DNA from: Streptomyces sp. SPB162
GTDB taxonomy: Bacteria; Actinomycetota; Actinomycetes; Streptomycetales; Streptomycetaceae
Direction: 5' to 3'
Length of the DNA stretch: 64,000 nt
Assembly (NCBI RefSeq): GCF_029504575.1
Contig: NZ_JAQFII010000001.1
Coordinates: 3,665,001-3,729,000, forward strand
The notes under the pieces are model-generated. The model saw nothing but the letters and a program-made list of their open reading frames with translations. It was not told the origin of the DNA and made no database searches. Made by a program: the position numbers and the translations under genes. Shown piece by piece: positions 47,132 through 57,362 of this stretch (positions are counted from its first letter, which is position 1; each line of letters opens with the position of its first letter).

Positions 47132-48867
47132 TCCCTCGCATCCACAAGCAAGGCAGCAACACCCGGGGCCTGCTCAACTACCTCTACGGCAAGGGCACCC
47201 GGGAGGAGCACGTCGACCCGCACCTGGTCGCCTCCTACGACGGCATGGCACCCGATCCCGGTCGGGATCCCTCCGCAACGAATGAAGACCTCCAGCGGGT
47301 CCTCGACCAGCCCCTGCACCTGCTCGGAGAAGACCAGCGGCCCGAGCAGCACGTGTGGCACTGCTCCGTGCGAGCCGCAGGCACCGACCGCATCCTCCGC
47401 GACGAGGAGTGGGCCGACATCGCCCGCCGCATCGTGGCCGCCACCGGCATCGACCCCGGCAGCGCAGACAGCGCCGGGTGCCGATGGGCCGCTGTTCGCC
47501 ATGCCGACGACCACATCCACATCATCGCCACCCTCGTACGCGAGGACGGCCGCCGCCCCGACCACCACCGCTCCGGCCAACGCGCACAAGCCGCAGCCCG
47601 CCTCATCGAAGCCGACTACGGCCTGCACCGCGTCACGCCCGGCGACGGCACCGCAGCCAAACGCCCCACCAGCGCCGAACGCCACAAAGCCGAACGTGCT
47701 GGGCGGGAGCACACTGTGCGGGAGGAGCTGCGCGAGACCGTGCGCGGCGCAGCAGCCGGCGCGGCCTCCACGGATGAGTTCTTCGACCGGCTGGCCGCCG
47801 GCGGTGTCCTGATCCGCAAGCGGATCGCACCGTCGGGTGACCTCCTCGGCTACAAGGTCGCACTGCCCGGTGACCACAACAAGGACAACGAGCCGGTCTT
47901 CTACGCCGGCTCCACCCTCGCCCCCGACCTGTCCCTGCCCCGCATCCGAGAACGCTGGACCCAGCAGGCGCAGGCTGTCCCCGAAGGCGGCTCCGAGACC
48001 GCGCAGCCCGCCCTGCCGTCCGTAACCCATCCCGCGTTCGCCCGACGTCGCGCCACCGCTGCCACCTGGCGCGCCCTGCTGATCATTGATCACGGTGACG
48101 ACGGGATAGCAGCAGCGCAGATCGCCGCCACAGGGGAGATCCTGGACGCGCTCGCCCAGAGCTCTGCCGCCCAAACCCGCACCGAACTCCAGCACGCAGC
48201 CTCCGCGTTCGAACGGGCCGCCCGCTCCCACGTCCGTGCCATACGCGGGCACGACCGCGCCCTTCGCCAGGCCGCCCACGATCTGGTCCACAGCGGCCCC
48301 GCCCTCGGTCACGGCGAGGACGGCGCCACCACCGCCATGGTCATCGACATGGCCGTCTTCCTCGCCATCACCGTGGCGAACTGGCACGCCAAAAGGCACC
48401 ACCATCAGCAGGCCGCCGCGGCCCAGCAAACCGCCGAACACCTGCGTGCCGCCTACCAGGCTGCCGCGGCCCACCCCATGGCCACCCTCCGCCGGCGAGG
48501 CCAGCGTCAGGCACCACGTGTCCGGCAACGGCAAGCCGACCTCCTGCACCAAGCTCTGCCAGAGCTCGCCGAACGCATCCAGGCCGAGCCCGGCTGGCCC
48601 GCTCTGGCCGCCACCCTCGCCGACGCCCAACAAGCGGGACACGACCCGGCGTCCCTGCTCGCCGACGCCACCCAACGACGCGAGCTCGGCACCGCTACCT
48701 CCATCAGCGACGTCCTCGTCTGGCGCCTGCGCGCCACCGCTCACCTGCCCGCCGCACCCGAAAACCCGCAGCCCACACCCACCCGAGGCAGCCGGCGCAC
48801 CCCGGCCGCAGCACCCGCCGCATCACCGGTCGCCAGGGCGTCGAGCCACTCCAGCCGTCGGCACTGA
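47128..48867 (+). CDS. Relaxase / mobilisation nuclease (MOBP-like)
   Basis: The 579-residue protein starts at TTG 47128, overlapping the MobC stop (TTGA). The N-terminal relaxase domain has IHKQGSNTRGLLNYLYGKG (candidate nicking tyrosines Y18/Y20) and the histidine triad RHADDHIHIIATLVR (H125, H129, H131) that binds the catalytic metal. The middle contains AERHKAERAGREHTVREELRETVRGAA. The C-terminal half is a long Ala/Gln/Arg-rich helical region with no helicase motifs. It nicks oriT and pilots the strand. With no FtsK/TraB translocase in the window, transfer would need a helper element. Confidence 0.9.
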   Translation: MIPRIHKQGSNTRGLLNYLYGKGTREEHVDPHLVASYDGMAPDPGRDPSATNEDLQRVLDQPLHLLGEDQRPEQHVWHCSVRAAGTDRILRDEEWADIARRIVAATGIDPGSADSAGCRWAAVRHADDHIHIIATLVREDGRRPDHHRSGQRAQAAARLIEADYGLHRVTPGDGTAAKRPTSAERHKAERAGREHTVREELRETVRGAAAGAASTDEFFDRLAAGGVLIRKRIAPSGDLLGYKVALPGDHNKDNEPVFYAGSTLAPDLSLPRIRERWTQQAQAVPEGGSETAQPALPSVTHPAFARRRATAATWRALLIIDHGDDGIAAAQIAATGEILDALAQSSAAQTRTELQHAASAFERAARSHVRAIRGHDRALRQAAHDLVHSGPALGHGEDGATTAMVIDMAVFLAITVANWHAKRHHHQQAAAAQQTAEHLRAAYQAAAAHPMATLRRRGQRQAPRVRQRQADLLHQALPELAERIQAEPGWPALAATLADAQQAGHDPASLLADATQRRELGTATSISDVLVWRLRATAHLPAAPENPQPTPTRGSRRTPAAAPAASPVARASSHSSRRH

Positions 48868-48980
48868 CCCCGGGGAGGCGGGCGCAACATAGCAGACGAT
48901 CGCCGGTTAGCCCAACCGGCGATTCTCCAGACGATTGATGTACCCCAACCAACCGATCCCACAAGGAGCCGCACACCCCT

Positions 48981-49361
48981 ATGACCGAACTAGAAGTAAA
49001 CCCCTCCGTCGTCGCCCTTCTCTGCGACTCGGACTTCACGTACCGAAAGGACACCCGTACCTGGTCCCACAGCGACGGGCGACCGTTCAGCAACGAGGAA
49101 CAGACCACCGCCTTCCACGCAAACCGCGAAGAATTCTTCGAGTTCCATGCGCAGTTCGAGCGCTACATGGAGTACAAGCGGGGAGTGTACGACGCCCCAG
49201 AAGTCATGAACCGGTTCCTCGCTCCGTTCATGAACCAGCTCGCTAAGAAGACCTTGGGCAACGCCGTCGAGCTTATGAGCCAGGACGAACGGGTCGAGTT
49301 CGATCGCTTGCTCGCCCTCCAGATGGAACCGGTGCGTCCCTTCACCCCCTACACCTTTTAG
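48981..49361 (+). CDS. Small hypothetical protein
   Basis: The 126-residue acidic protein starts at ATG 48981 behind acaaggagc (48960-48968). It has EQTTAFHANREEFFEFHAQFERYMEYKRGVYD and VMNRFLAPFMNQLAKKTLGNAVELMSQDERVEFDRLLALQ, predicted helical throughout, with no membrane segment. I do not recognise it. It lies downstream of the relaxase on the same strand. Confidence 0.7.
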   Translation: MTELEVNPSVVALLCDSDFTYRKDTRTWSHSDGRPFSNEEQTTAFHANREEFFEFHAQFERYMEYKRGVYDAPEVMNRFLAPFMNQLAKKTLGNAVELMSQDERVEFDRLLALQMEPVRPFTPYTF

Positions 49362-49733
49362 TGAAGGGCCACGTCACATATTGGCCCAACGAGGGGGTGA
49401 CCGGGGCCGGAGAGGTTCCCGGTCCCGGCGATCGTGGCCAGGGAAGATCAAATAAGCGCCATCTCCCAGCGGTGCCATCTGGCAGCTCCGGTCTGTAGCG
49501 GACTTTTGATTGCCGGAGCGGGAGCGTGCCAGTACTGGATGCTGTATCCAGCCTGATCAGTACGAAGCCGGGCCTCCCATAGGGGAGGCCCGGCTTCCTG
49601 GCGTGGGGCACGGTGGTCCCAGGCGGGCGGTTTATGGGCTCGTCGCCCATTTTTAGGGCCCATCAGCAGCCGCCGTCCAAGGTTGGCGGTCAGAGCAGTT
49701 GCGGTGAACTGTTCACTGCGTTTTGCTTCTGGT
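49362..49733. other. Intergenic region with terminator between mobilisation genes and the two-HTH regulator
   Basis: 372 bp. The only clear structure is the hairpin at 49563-49596. The promoter of the regulator at 49734 must lie right of it. Confidence 0.4.
49563..49596 (+). terminator. Strong hairpin after the mobilisation operon
   Basis: Perfect 15-bp arms (49563-49577, 49582-49596) around a 4-nt loop, 200 bp beyond the last mobilisation-side gene. Confidence 0.85.
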
Positions 49734-50960
49734 ATGGCGCAGTCCCTACGTACCCAGGCCCTGGAGCATCAGCGCTTGTTCAGAGACATGAGCGTTGAAG
49801 AGTTGGCCGCAGCTGTGGGAGTCACTCCGCGTGCCGTACGTCACTGGGAGGCAGGAACACGGGCCGTCGGGGACCGGGCTTTCGGTCGGCTCCTGAAAGT
49901 CCTGCAGTGCGATGCGCAGGTCTTGACAGGCCGCGACCCCGGTACTGAGAGCCTGTCCGACTTGCGCCGCGACGCGGGCATGAGCACCGAAGAGGTCGCC
50001 GCAGTTCTACGAAGCAAGCGGGGTGCACGGGGCCTGCATATCGACGCAGAGAAGATCCGCGATCTGGAACGTGGCAGGCGTGTGCGCGGCTGGGCATGGG
50101 GGTCCCCGGAGACCCTTGGGCGGGTGGCGCGCATGCTCGCCCAGGTCTATCGGATTCCCGACCGGGTGGTGATGGATGCCTGGCGCCGCAGCCGTACGGA
50201 AGATCCGCTTCCGCTGCTTCCTGTCCGACGCGCCCGTCAGCCGTCTGGCAAATCGCTGGACGCCTGGAGTTCTCTCAACGACCGGCAGCGAACTTATCTG
50301 ACCTGCATTTTTCAACAGGACCAGGAAACGGAGGAAGAACAGCGCCACGCCCGCCATCTGGGTGCGGAGCGACGGCCGGCAAACGAATGGCGGCGCATGA
50401 CGTTGGCGCTTTCTGCCTCCTCCGATGCAGTCGGTTACACCCGCATCCAGGAGCGGCTACGCGATGCTGGGGTGCACGATCCCGGTGCCGGGTCTTCCGT
50501 GGCAGCTTTGGAGCGGCGCGGTCTGATCTTTGTGTACCGAGACCGCGTCTATGTCGACGGGCTCGGGGACTTGCCTCGTACCCGGGTGGAGATGACCCGT
50601 CCCGGGCGAGCGGTGGTCCGCACGGCGCTTGGTGTTCCCCGCGAGATGGGACCGCCCGCGCCCTTGTTGTCGTTGTGGCTCTGGAAGATCGTGGTCCGTG
50701 TCGCGGGCGCTGGTACGCAGGGGGTAGACGGCAGTCTCGCCGGGCGTGGGCCGCATTACCTGGCGGTGGGGCAAAGCCCTGACGGACGGAGCCCAAGCCG
50801 GGGCTTCATTGTGTTGCGGCATCCCGACGGAGTGACTCACGGGCCGTACCGGTGGTTCCTTACGGATTCGGGGCAGCGCCACATCGCCGATCATCTTGAC
50901 GCCTACCGGAGCCTGTATCCCGGAATCGGTACCGAGGGCGTCGGCGAGAGTTCTGGCTAA
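49734..50960 (+). CDS. Regulator with two tandem XRE-type helix-turn-helix domains
   Basis: About 408 residues from ATG 49734 (MAQSLRTQALEHQRLFRDMS); an upstream start at 49683 is possible. The first HTH is DMSVEELAAAVGVTPRAVRHWEAGTRAV, the second DLRRDAGMSTEEVAAVLRSKRG...DAEKIRDLERGRRV. The C-terminal 240 residues include SLNDRQRTYLTCIFQQDQETEEEQRHARHLG and a winged-helix-like TRIQERLRDAGVHDPGAGSSVAALERRGLI. That SLNDRQ... segment echoes the LNDRQLVLLTRI start of the gene at 34010. It may control the pPIWI-RE genes to its right, before the IS110 copy intervened. Ligand unknown. Confidence 0.82.
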   Translation: MAQSLRTQALEHQRLFRDMSVEELAAAVGVTPRAVRHWEAGTRAVGDRAFGRLLKVLQCDAQVLTGRDPGTESLSDLRRDAGMSTEEVAAVLRSKRGARGLHIDAEKIRDLERGRRVRGWAWGSPETLGRVARMLAQVYRIPDRVVMDAWRRSRTEDPLPLLPVRRARQPSGKSLDAWSSLNDRQRTYLTCIFQQDQETEEEQRHARHLGAERRPANEWRRMTLALSASSDAVGYTRIQERLRDAGVHDPGAGSSVAALERRGLIFVYRDRVYVDGLGDLPRTRVEMTRPGRAVVRTALGVPREMGPPAPLLSLWLWKIVVRVAGAGTQGVDGSLAGRGPHYLAVGQSPDGRSPSRGFIVLRHPDGVTHGPYRWFLTDSGQRHIADHLDAYRSLYPGIGTEGVGESSG

Positions 50961-51064
50961 GCGTTCTCGGGGCCATTGATGCTGAACGGAAAATCCACGC
51001 TCCCGTGGGCAGGTGGTAGCGCCGTGCGGCGGAGCCGGACGGTCTCTCTGCGGACTGGGTGGGG

Positions 51065-52420
51065 TCAGGCTAAGGCCGTGGGGGCGAGCGTGACCTGGTG
51101 GCCGAGGGCCTGGAGTTGGCGGACGAGGTCGCGGGTCTTGCGGGCGGGGTTGAGATGGCGTTGGTGCCAGTCGGTGCCGAGCTCCTGGTATCGGGCGTCG
51201 GGGTCGTTGATCAGGTGCCAGGCGATGACGAGTATCGAGCGGGCGACGGCGACCAGGGCCTTGGCGTGGCCTCGGCGTTTGACGATGCGCCGGTAGCGGG
51301 CGCCGAGGAAGGTGTTGGTGCGGGCGGCGGCGTTGGCGGCCTCGCCGAGGGCGCCCTTGAGCCATGGGTTGCCCTTGCCGGCCGGGCCGGCGGTGTTCTT
51401 TGCTCCGGACTGGATCGTGCGGGGACACAGCTTCGCCCACGAGACCAGGTGTTCTGGGGTGGGGAAGCGGCTCATGTCCAGGCCGATCTCTGCGAGGATG
51501 ATCTGGGCTGTGGCCGGCCCGATGCCGGGGACCGCGTCCAGATGCTCGGCCAGTTCCTGCGCGGTCGCATCGCCGCGGGCAGGACTGCCGGTGTCGTCGG
51601 TGTGGGGCGGTGCGGTTCCCGGGCCGTCGTGCGAGGCCGTGGTCTGTTCCATGAGGTCGGCGATCAGCCGGTCGAGCTCCCTGACCTGCGTGGTGAGGTG
51701 GTCGACGGTGCCCAGAAGCACGCCCAGCAGTCGGCCATGGTGGTCCTCGAACTGCCCGGTGAGCGCTTCGGCCAGGGCCGGCTTCTTCTTCACCAGGCTC
51801 CCTTTGGCGAGATCCGCCAGGGCTCTGGGGTTGCGTTCGCCGGCGGCCAGGGCATCGAGCATGGCCCGCCCGGACAGGCCGAACAGGTCCGAGACGACGT
51901 CGGACAGTTTGATCTGCGCGTCCTGCAGGGCCTTGTCCACGCGGTGCTTGTGTCGGGTGCGTTCCTGGATGAACACCGTGCGAGTGCGAGTGAGGTCCCG
52001 TAGTTGCCGGACCGGCTTGGGCGGGACGAACGAGGGTCGGACCATGCCGCGTTCGGCGAGCTTGGCCAGCCAGACCGCGTCCAACTTGTCGGTCTTGGGG
52101 CGGCCGGGGACGTTCTTCACATCGCGCGCGTTGACGAGCCAGCAGTCCAGCCCGCGGGACTCCAGCAGGTAGAAGAATGGGCGCCAGTACGAGCCCGTCG
52201 CTTCCATGACGACCCGCTCGACGCCCTGGCAGACCAGCCGGTCGCCGAGCTCGAGGATCGAGTTGGTGGTCGAGGCGACGTTCCAGACCTGCTGGATGCG
52301 CCGGCCCTCGATGGTGTCGTGCGGGACGCGCAGGCAAACCATCCCGGATGCCTTGGCGATGTCGATCGCCGCGACCCGTGCGACCGTTCCGTCGTCGTGG
52401 TCTTCTCTCAACTCCTCCAT
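51065..52420 (-). CDS. IS110-family transposase (DEDD)
   Basis: The 451-residue protein starts at ATG 52420. The DEDD catalytic domain is N-terminal: AAIDIAKASGMVC (D), VVMEATGSYWRPFFYLLE (E), KTDKLDAVWLAKLAERG (D, D). The C-terminal transposase_20 domain has LDAVPGIGPATAQIILAEIG and the conserved serine region AKLCPRTIQSGAKNT...GNPWLKGALGEAA. IS110 elements lack terminal inverted repeats and often use a bridge RNA from the non-coding end, so exact ends cannot be set by eye. The non-coding flank at 52421-52500 is the place to look. The gene is intact. Confidence 0.95.
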   Translation of the reverse strand: MEELREDHDDGTVARVAAIDIAKASGMVCLRVPHDTIEGRRIQQVWNVASTTNSILELGDRLVCQGVERVVMEATGSYWRPFFYLLESRGLDCWLVNARDVKNVPGRPKTDKLDAVWLAKLAERGMVRPSFVPPKPVRQLRDLTRTRTVFIQERTRHKHRVDKALQDAQIKLSDVVSDLFGLSGRAMLDALAAGERNPRALADLAKGSLVKKKPALAEALTGQFEDHHGRLLGVLLGTVDHLTTQVRELDRLIADLMEQTTASHDGPGTAPPHTDDTGSPARGDATAQELAEHLDAVPGIGPATAQIILAEIGLDMSRFPTPEHLVSWAKLCPRTIQSGAKNTAGPAGKGNPWLKGALGEAANAAARTNTFLGARYRRIVKRRGHAKALVAVARSILVIAWHLINDPDARYQELGTDWHQRHLNPARKTRDLVRQLQALGHQVTLAPTALA

Positions 52421-52810
52421 GACATGCTCCCTGTTGCGATGGTGCGGGCAGGGGCTGCCCGGGGAGCCAGAGGGGAACGGAAAAGCTGATCGGCGTGCTC
52501 AAAGCGACAGTGTGCGGCCCCTCGGACGGCTCCCTCACCAGACTCCTATGCGGGCTCACAGCCCAAACATCAAGCGGCGTCGGCGGACAGCCCCTGTACC
52601 GATTTTCACGCCCGCGGGGCGTCACCGCAGGTGAACGGTCGACTCCTATCAGGTCATGTTCCGCCCGGCCGGAGCCATGAGAACGGGTCCCGGCAACCGG
52701 ACAGAACAACAGGAGGACAGCCCAGCAGAGCGTCAGTCAGTGCCCGAGCCACGACCACCGGAACCCGCTACGAGTATCAATGTCAGTGCCCTGCAGTAGG
52801 GTCCGCGCCC
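52421..52810. other. Region between IS110 transposase and the pPIWI-RE nuclease
   Basis: 390 bp. It includes the 5' non-coding flank of the IS110 element (possible bridge-RNA source) and, at its right end, the promoter of the pPIWI-RE operon. A TAGGGT box at 52797-52802 sits 8 bp before the GTG start at 52811, suggesting a leaderless transcript. No supported gene. Confidence 0.4.
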
Positions 52811-54064
52811 GTGAAGCAAGCTGAGGACACAACAGACATTCAGCAGACTCACTCGTTGCTGGAGATCGTCAAGGCGTTCGCCGTGTGTGAGCACGCGATG
52901 GCCAACGAGGAACTGGACGGGCCCAGACGGCTCGACCGTCTCATGGAGGCCCACGGCATCCTGATGGCTGCCTGCGGTCCGGGGCACCTGATCCGGTTCG
53001 AGGAACTGATGGGCAGGCTTACCGGCGACCGGGCCGGCTCCCTGGAGGGGCTGCTGCCCGACTGGATCGACGGCAAGGCCCTCGCGGGCGTACGCCTCAT
53101 GGACAGTGAGGGCGTGGCCACCGAGGAGGGGTTCGACTTCCGGCACGAAGCCCAGCGCGTCATGCGGGCCGCCCAGAAGGTAGGCAAGTTCGCCGGACAG
53201 GTGACGAAGCCGAAGCTGGACGACGAGTACAGCCAAGAAGCCGTCTTCAGCTCGATCAAGGGCCCCTTCTACGAGAGGCACCGCACCACACTGGTGGAGA
53301 GCCCGACGGCACCGACCGGCAACCTCGCGCAACTCAACCTGCCGTCCCGGTCGAACGACTTCTACAAGCCGATCCCCCAGCACGCGCAACACAACGGCTG
53401 GTGGTGGCCCTGCCCCGCCTGCAAGTGGCCCATGAAGGTAGCGGCTTCCCGCACCGGCGGACGCACCCGAGGAAGGGTGCGGTGCCTGTACCCCTGGCAC
53501 GAGGAGACGGGAGCGTCGTACGAGTTCGTCGTGACCGCTCGGAAGAAGACAGCGCCAGTGCTGAGCCCGACGTTTGAATGCCGGATTCCGTCAGGACGGT
53601 TCGCGCGCCTATGGACCGGGGCCGTGCCGCAGGTGCCGGAAGCGCAGCCAACTGCGGACTACCTCGCACTGGTGCGGCCCGTGTGGCGCTACACGGTTAT
53701 CCCGGGCCTCCCCGAGCTCGCCCTGCACCGAGCCGCCGCGGCAGCCTTGGAGGGAACGGCCTGGTCGTCGCACCTGTGGCCCAACGGGGATCAGTGTGAC
53801 CTGTGGATCACCGGCGAAGGTAGCGAAAAGCCACGGTTTCCTGCCGACTTCAAGGACTACACCTGGCCGAATTACCTGGTCAGCAAGCTGCACATGGACG
53901 GCGGCGATCAGGGTGGCGCGGAGTACCTGGTGGTCCCCGACCACCGCCAGGAACAGGTGGACCAACTCCACGCAGTATGCCGCACCTACAAAATGAAGGC
54001 AGCGATGACCGCAACGGACTACCTGGAGATGATCATCAGGCAGACCAAGGAGGATCGGTCGTGA
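52811..54064 (+). CDS. pPIWI-RE-associated PD-(D/E)xK nuclease with zinc finger
   Basis: About 417 residues from GTG 52811, without a visible ribosome site. The N-terminal half is helical (HSLLEIVKAFAVCEHAMANEELDG ... FDFRHEAQRVMRAAQKVGKFAG). A zinc site follows: C201-x2-C204 (CPACKWPM) with C225 and H230 (VRCLYPWH). The C-terminal domain has the restriction-endonuclease fold: helix ELALHRAAAAALEGTAW, then D330 in QCDLWITG and D346-x-K348 in FPADFKDY. This composition and the next two genes match the three-gene pPIWI-RE system described by Burroughs, Iyer and Aravind. The stop overlaps the helicase GTG (GTGA), so translation is coupled. The gene is intact. Confidence 0.85.
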   Translation: MKQAEDTTDIQQTHSLLEIVKAFAVCEHAMANEELDGPRRLDRLMEAHGILMAACGPGHLIRFEELMGRLTGDRAGSLEGLLPDWIDGKALAGVRLMDSEGVATEEGFDFRHEAQRVMRAAQKVGKFAGQVTKPKLDDEYSQEAVFSSIKGPFYERHRTTLVESPTAPTGNLAQLNLPSRSNDFYKPIPQHAQHNGWWWPCPACKWPMKVAASRTGGRTRGRVRCLYPWHEETGASYEFVVTARKKTAPVLSPTFECRIPSGRFARLWTGAVPQVPEAQPTADYLALVRPVWRYTVIPGLPELALHRAAAAALEGTAWSSHLWPNGDQCDLWITGEGSEKPRFPADFKDYTWPNYLVSKLHMDGGDQGGAEYLVVPDHRQEQVDQLHAVCRTYKMKAAMTATDYLEMIIRQTKEDRS

Positions 54065-57000
54065 GCGGGGAGATGACCGGGCAGGAAGCCGGCCTGGCAG
54101 GAGCACTCGCGCTGGCCGCGCACTACTTTCCCCGCAAGGACGACGAGGGGCACGTCCTGGCCGGTTTCGAAGAGGCCACGTTCTTCGCCTACCGCAAGCC
54201 GCGGGCATGGTCGGGATGGGCAAGCCTGCCCGTGGCCGAGCGGAACCTGATCCGCCAAGTGATGATCTTGATGGCTCAAGAATGGACGGACGCGAAGAAA
54301 CTCAGGGCCGCGATCCTCACGCTGCTCGGCACCCTGGCTCCCGATCCCGACCTTGCAGACAGGTCAGGCGGTTCGCTTCGACTACCGGTCGGAGATCCGC
54401 ATCTGGCGGACGCGGTGATTCCCCGTATGGGAGGGGACTTCCTCGCCTACGCGCAGCGTGTCACCGGCCCGTTCTTCACCTTCGGCAAGCGTCCAAAGGC
54501 GCAGGCGTTCGCCGGCCCGGGAACACTTAAGACGCGGACGGCCTACCTGGGCAAGGAACATGGAACGACCAGCAGGGAAATCTATATCCAGGAGACTCCC
54601 GGCTTCTTCGAAGCACCGGGCCATGAGGTTCTGCCGCAAGTGCACACCCGTCCGCAGCGCGACGAGGTCACGCCGACGGTCAAGCAACTTTTGGTCGTCG
54701 CCAAGATCCTCAGCGGGCAGGACAAGAGCGTCGCCTACCTCTATCGCGTACTCAAGCGCTTCTTCGAGAGCATGAAGACCGCCGACGGCGCCCTGACAGA
54801 ACTCAACCTGACGAGCGGAGACCTACAGGTCCTCAACGCCCCCACCGGGAGCGGCAAGACGGTCCTGGTGCGGGTCCTGGCATCCTGGGCGGCGATGAAC
54901 GACCGGCGAATTGCACTCGCCGTCACCGATGTCCGCGCGACCTTGGACATGGCCTGGGACATCAATAACGACCTGGCCTACCTGCACCGGAAAGAGCATC
55001 TTCCCGAGCCCGCTCACTGCACTCCGCTGCTGTCTCCGTCGAGCATGCACCGCCGGGCCATGGACTACGCAGCCCTTGGCTCCTCCACGCAGATCGACGA
55101 GTGGGACCGGCGTGCCAGGACCGACATCGGGCTTCTGTCGACCGGATGCGCGCAGCGGGCATTGATGGACCCGCCAACCCTGTATCCGTACGGTGAGGAG
55201 AACTGCACCTCGCTGACTTCCGCAGCCACGGGGTCCACACGGCTCACCTGCTCCTTCGCCCCGGTGTGCGGTAAGTTCCAGCAGTTCTACCAGGCCGCCG
55301 ACGCGGCCATCATTGTCACCAACCACGCCAACCTGCTGGAAGGTCAGACACGCATCGGCGTCGTCCTGGACGGGCAGGAGTTCCGTGGTAAGGCACGCGG
55401 GACTAGGGGCATCAGCGTCCTGGAGATGACGCTGCGAGCCTGTGATGCGCTCGTGATCGATGAGATCGACGCTTTCCAGACGACCGCCATCAGCAGCTGC
55501 ACGTCGGAAATCACTCTGGCCTCACGGAAGCGGGTGACCGCGCTGCGGGAGATCGACTCCGATGCCAAGAATCTTCCCGTCGTTCATGAGATGGGGCTCG
55601 TAGCGCCGGTCAGCCACGCCCGGCTCATGGCCGAGATGCTGCTGCTGTGGCTGTGCTCCGGAAGCGGGCTGAAGCTGAACCCGGGAAACGAGGCGGACAG
55701 CCCCGACGGCGCGAGCCGCGACAACACCGGCTGGCGCCTGGCCCGTTCAAGGGACCGCGAAATCCTGCAGCTCCTGTTCCCCGACCAGACCGCGGGCGAG
55801 CAAGTTTCACCTGAGCTGTTCGCCTTCCTCGACGAGATCATGCCCGCCCCCTGGTACGACTCCGAACCCGATGAAGCAATCGACCTTCCCGAAGGAGCCG
55901 ACTGGGACGCCGTCGAAACAGCCCTGACCACCCTCACCGCACAGCGCGGTCAAGACCATCTCACCGATACCCGCGACGCGATGCGCACCCTCCTACGCGA
56001 TCTCGTGCCCGACGCGCATCGGCAAGCCGCCGTGGTAAACCTGTTGGTCACCCGCACCGTGCTCCGAGAGCTCGATGGTGCGCTGGACGAGCTGCGCATG
56101 CAGGCGCAGACCCTGCGATACCTCGACCTGGGATCGGTTCGCAAGATCCTCGAAACCATGCGGAACAAGACGGTCGCCACCCTCTATCCCCTGGCCATGC
56201 TGGGCCGCTCCATCCACGGCTACCAGGTGAAAGGAATGGACAACAAGGAGAAGGAAGCGGAGCTCCTGTCCCGCTCCTTCGGCGGCGACCCCCATACCTT
56301 CGTCAGCGAACTCGGTGGCCTCACCGCTCTGCTGACCGCCGGCGTACAGCGCCCGGTCATGGGTCTGTCCGCCACCGCATACCTGCCCCAAGCCGTAAAA
56401 GAACACATCCATGCCCCGGTCCGCTGGTGGCTTCCCGATACTCGCCCCGAGTCCATCGTCACCGTCGCCACCCCAGTGCGGGGAAACAACGGGGACGCCA
56501 TGAGAGTCGGAGGGCTCCCGCAGGAGCTGAAACCCAAGGCACTCCGCGATCTTGGCAGGGGTCTGTACGAGCAGCAGCTCGCCAAGCGCCTGGCTCACCT
56601 GAAGGAGCGGGAACCGGAACGGGCCCCCGCGTCATCCTCGCCGTCAACTCGTACGAGCAAGCGGCGCACCTAGCCTCTGGAGTGGCGCAGGCGGACGGGC
56701 TGAACCACCGGATCTGCCTCCTTGTGAAGAAGGCGGAGAAACAGCGCTACGAGGAACACCTGCCCGCTCACGTGGACCGGATGGTCCGCGAAGAACTCAA
56801 GGACTTTCCAGATCGGGGAGAGATTCTCATTGCCCCTCTGGCCGTGATCGGGAGGGGCCTGAACATCGTCGTCGGCACGCGTTCGGCGGTCCGCGACATC
56901 TACCTGTGTGTCCGGCCCGTCCTCAGCATCGAGGACACCAACTGGCTCCACGCAAGCGTCAACGCCTCCGGCTTCAACACCCTTCCCGTCGGCGGCAGTG

Positions 57001-57362
57001 ACGAGCCCCTGGCCGTCCTGCGCACAGCGAGCGAAGCCTCCTGGAAACAACTCACCAAGATCCTCCGCTCCCCCGCCCGGTTCTCCAACATGGACCACGA
57101 CCTACGCAAGGAACTCGTGGCAGGCATGCTCGTCCTGCTCATCCAGCTCGCCGGCCGCGCCCGGCGGGGCGAGACCGACATGACCCTCCACATCGTGGAC
57201 CACTCCATCCATGACAAGAAGTTCAGCTCTGACCTGGCCTCGATTATCAAGCAGATCTACTATGACTGGACTCCGGAGCAGCGAATTATCATGAATGAGC
57301 TCTACGGTCAAGCACTTCAGGCATTCCTGACCTATGCGGGGCTGGACCAGGAGATGCTCTGA
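54061..57362 (+). pseudogene. DinG/XPD-type helicase of the pPIWI-RE system, one frameshift
   Basis: It starts at GTG 54061. Walker A is NAPTGSGKTVL (259-269), a cysteine cluster (CTSLTSAATG, TCSFAPVCGKF) lies where XPD/DinG helicases bind a 4Fe-4S cluster, TNHANLLEG is the strand-separation block, and the DEAH-like box is DEID (467-470). The first frame ends at 56673, but the second RecA domain continues one frame over: RVILAVNSYEQAAHLASG, then Q1029-LAGRARRG (motif VI), stop at 57362. One missing base in the C run 56624-56628 restores 1,100 residues. The frameshift removes all of motif VI, so the protein as written would be inactive; a homopolymer sequencing error is an alternative. It is coupled to the nuclease gene. 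Confidence 0.85.

Noticed and set aside
50457..52709. Minus-strand frame of 750 codons
   Set aside because: Shadow of the IS110 transposase in another frame, with Arg/Pro-rich translation.
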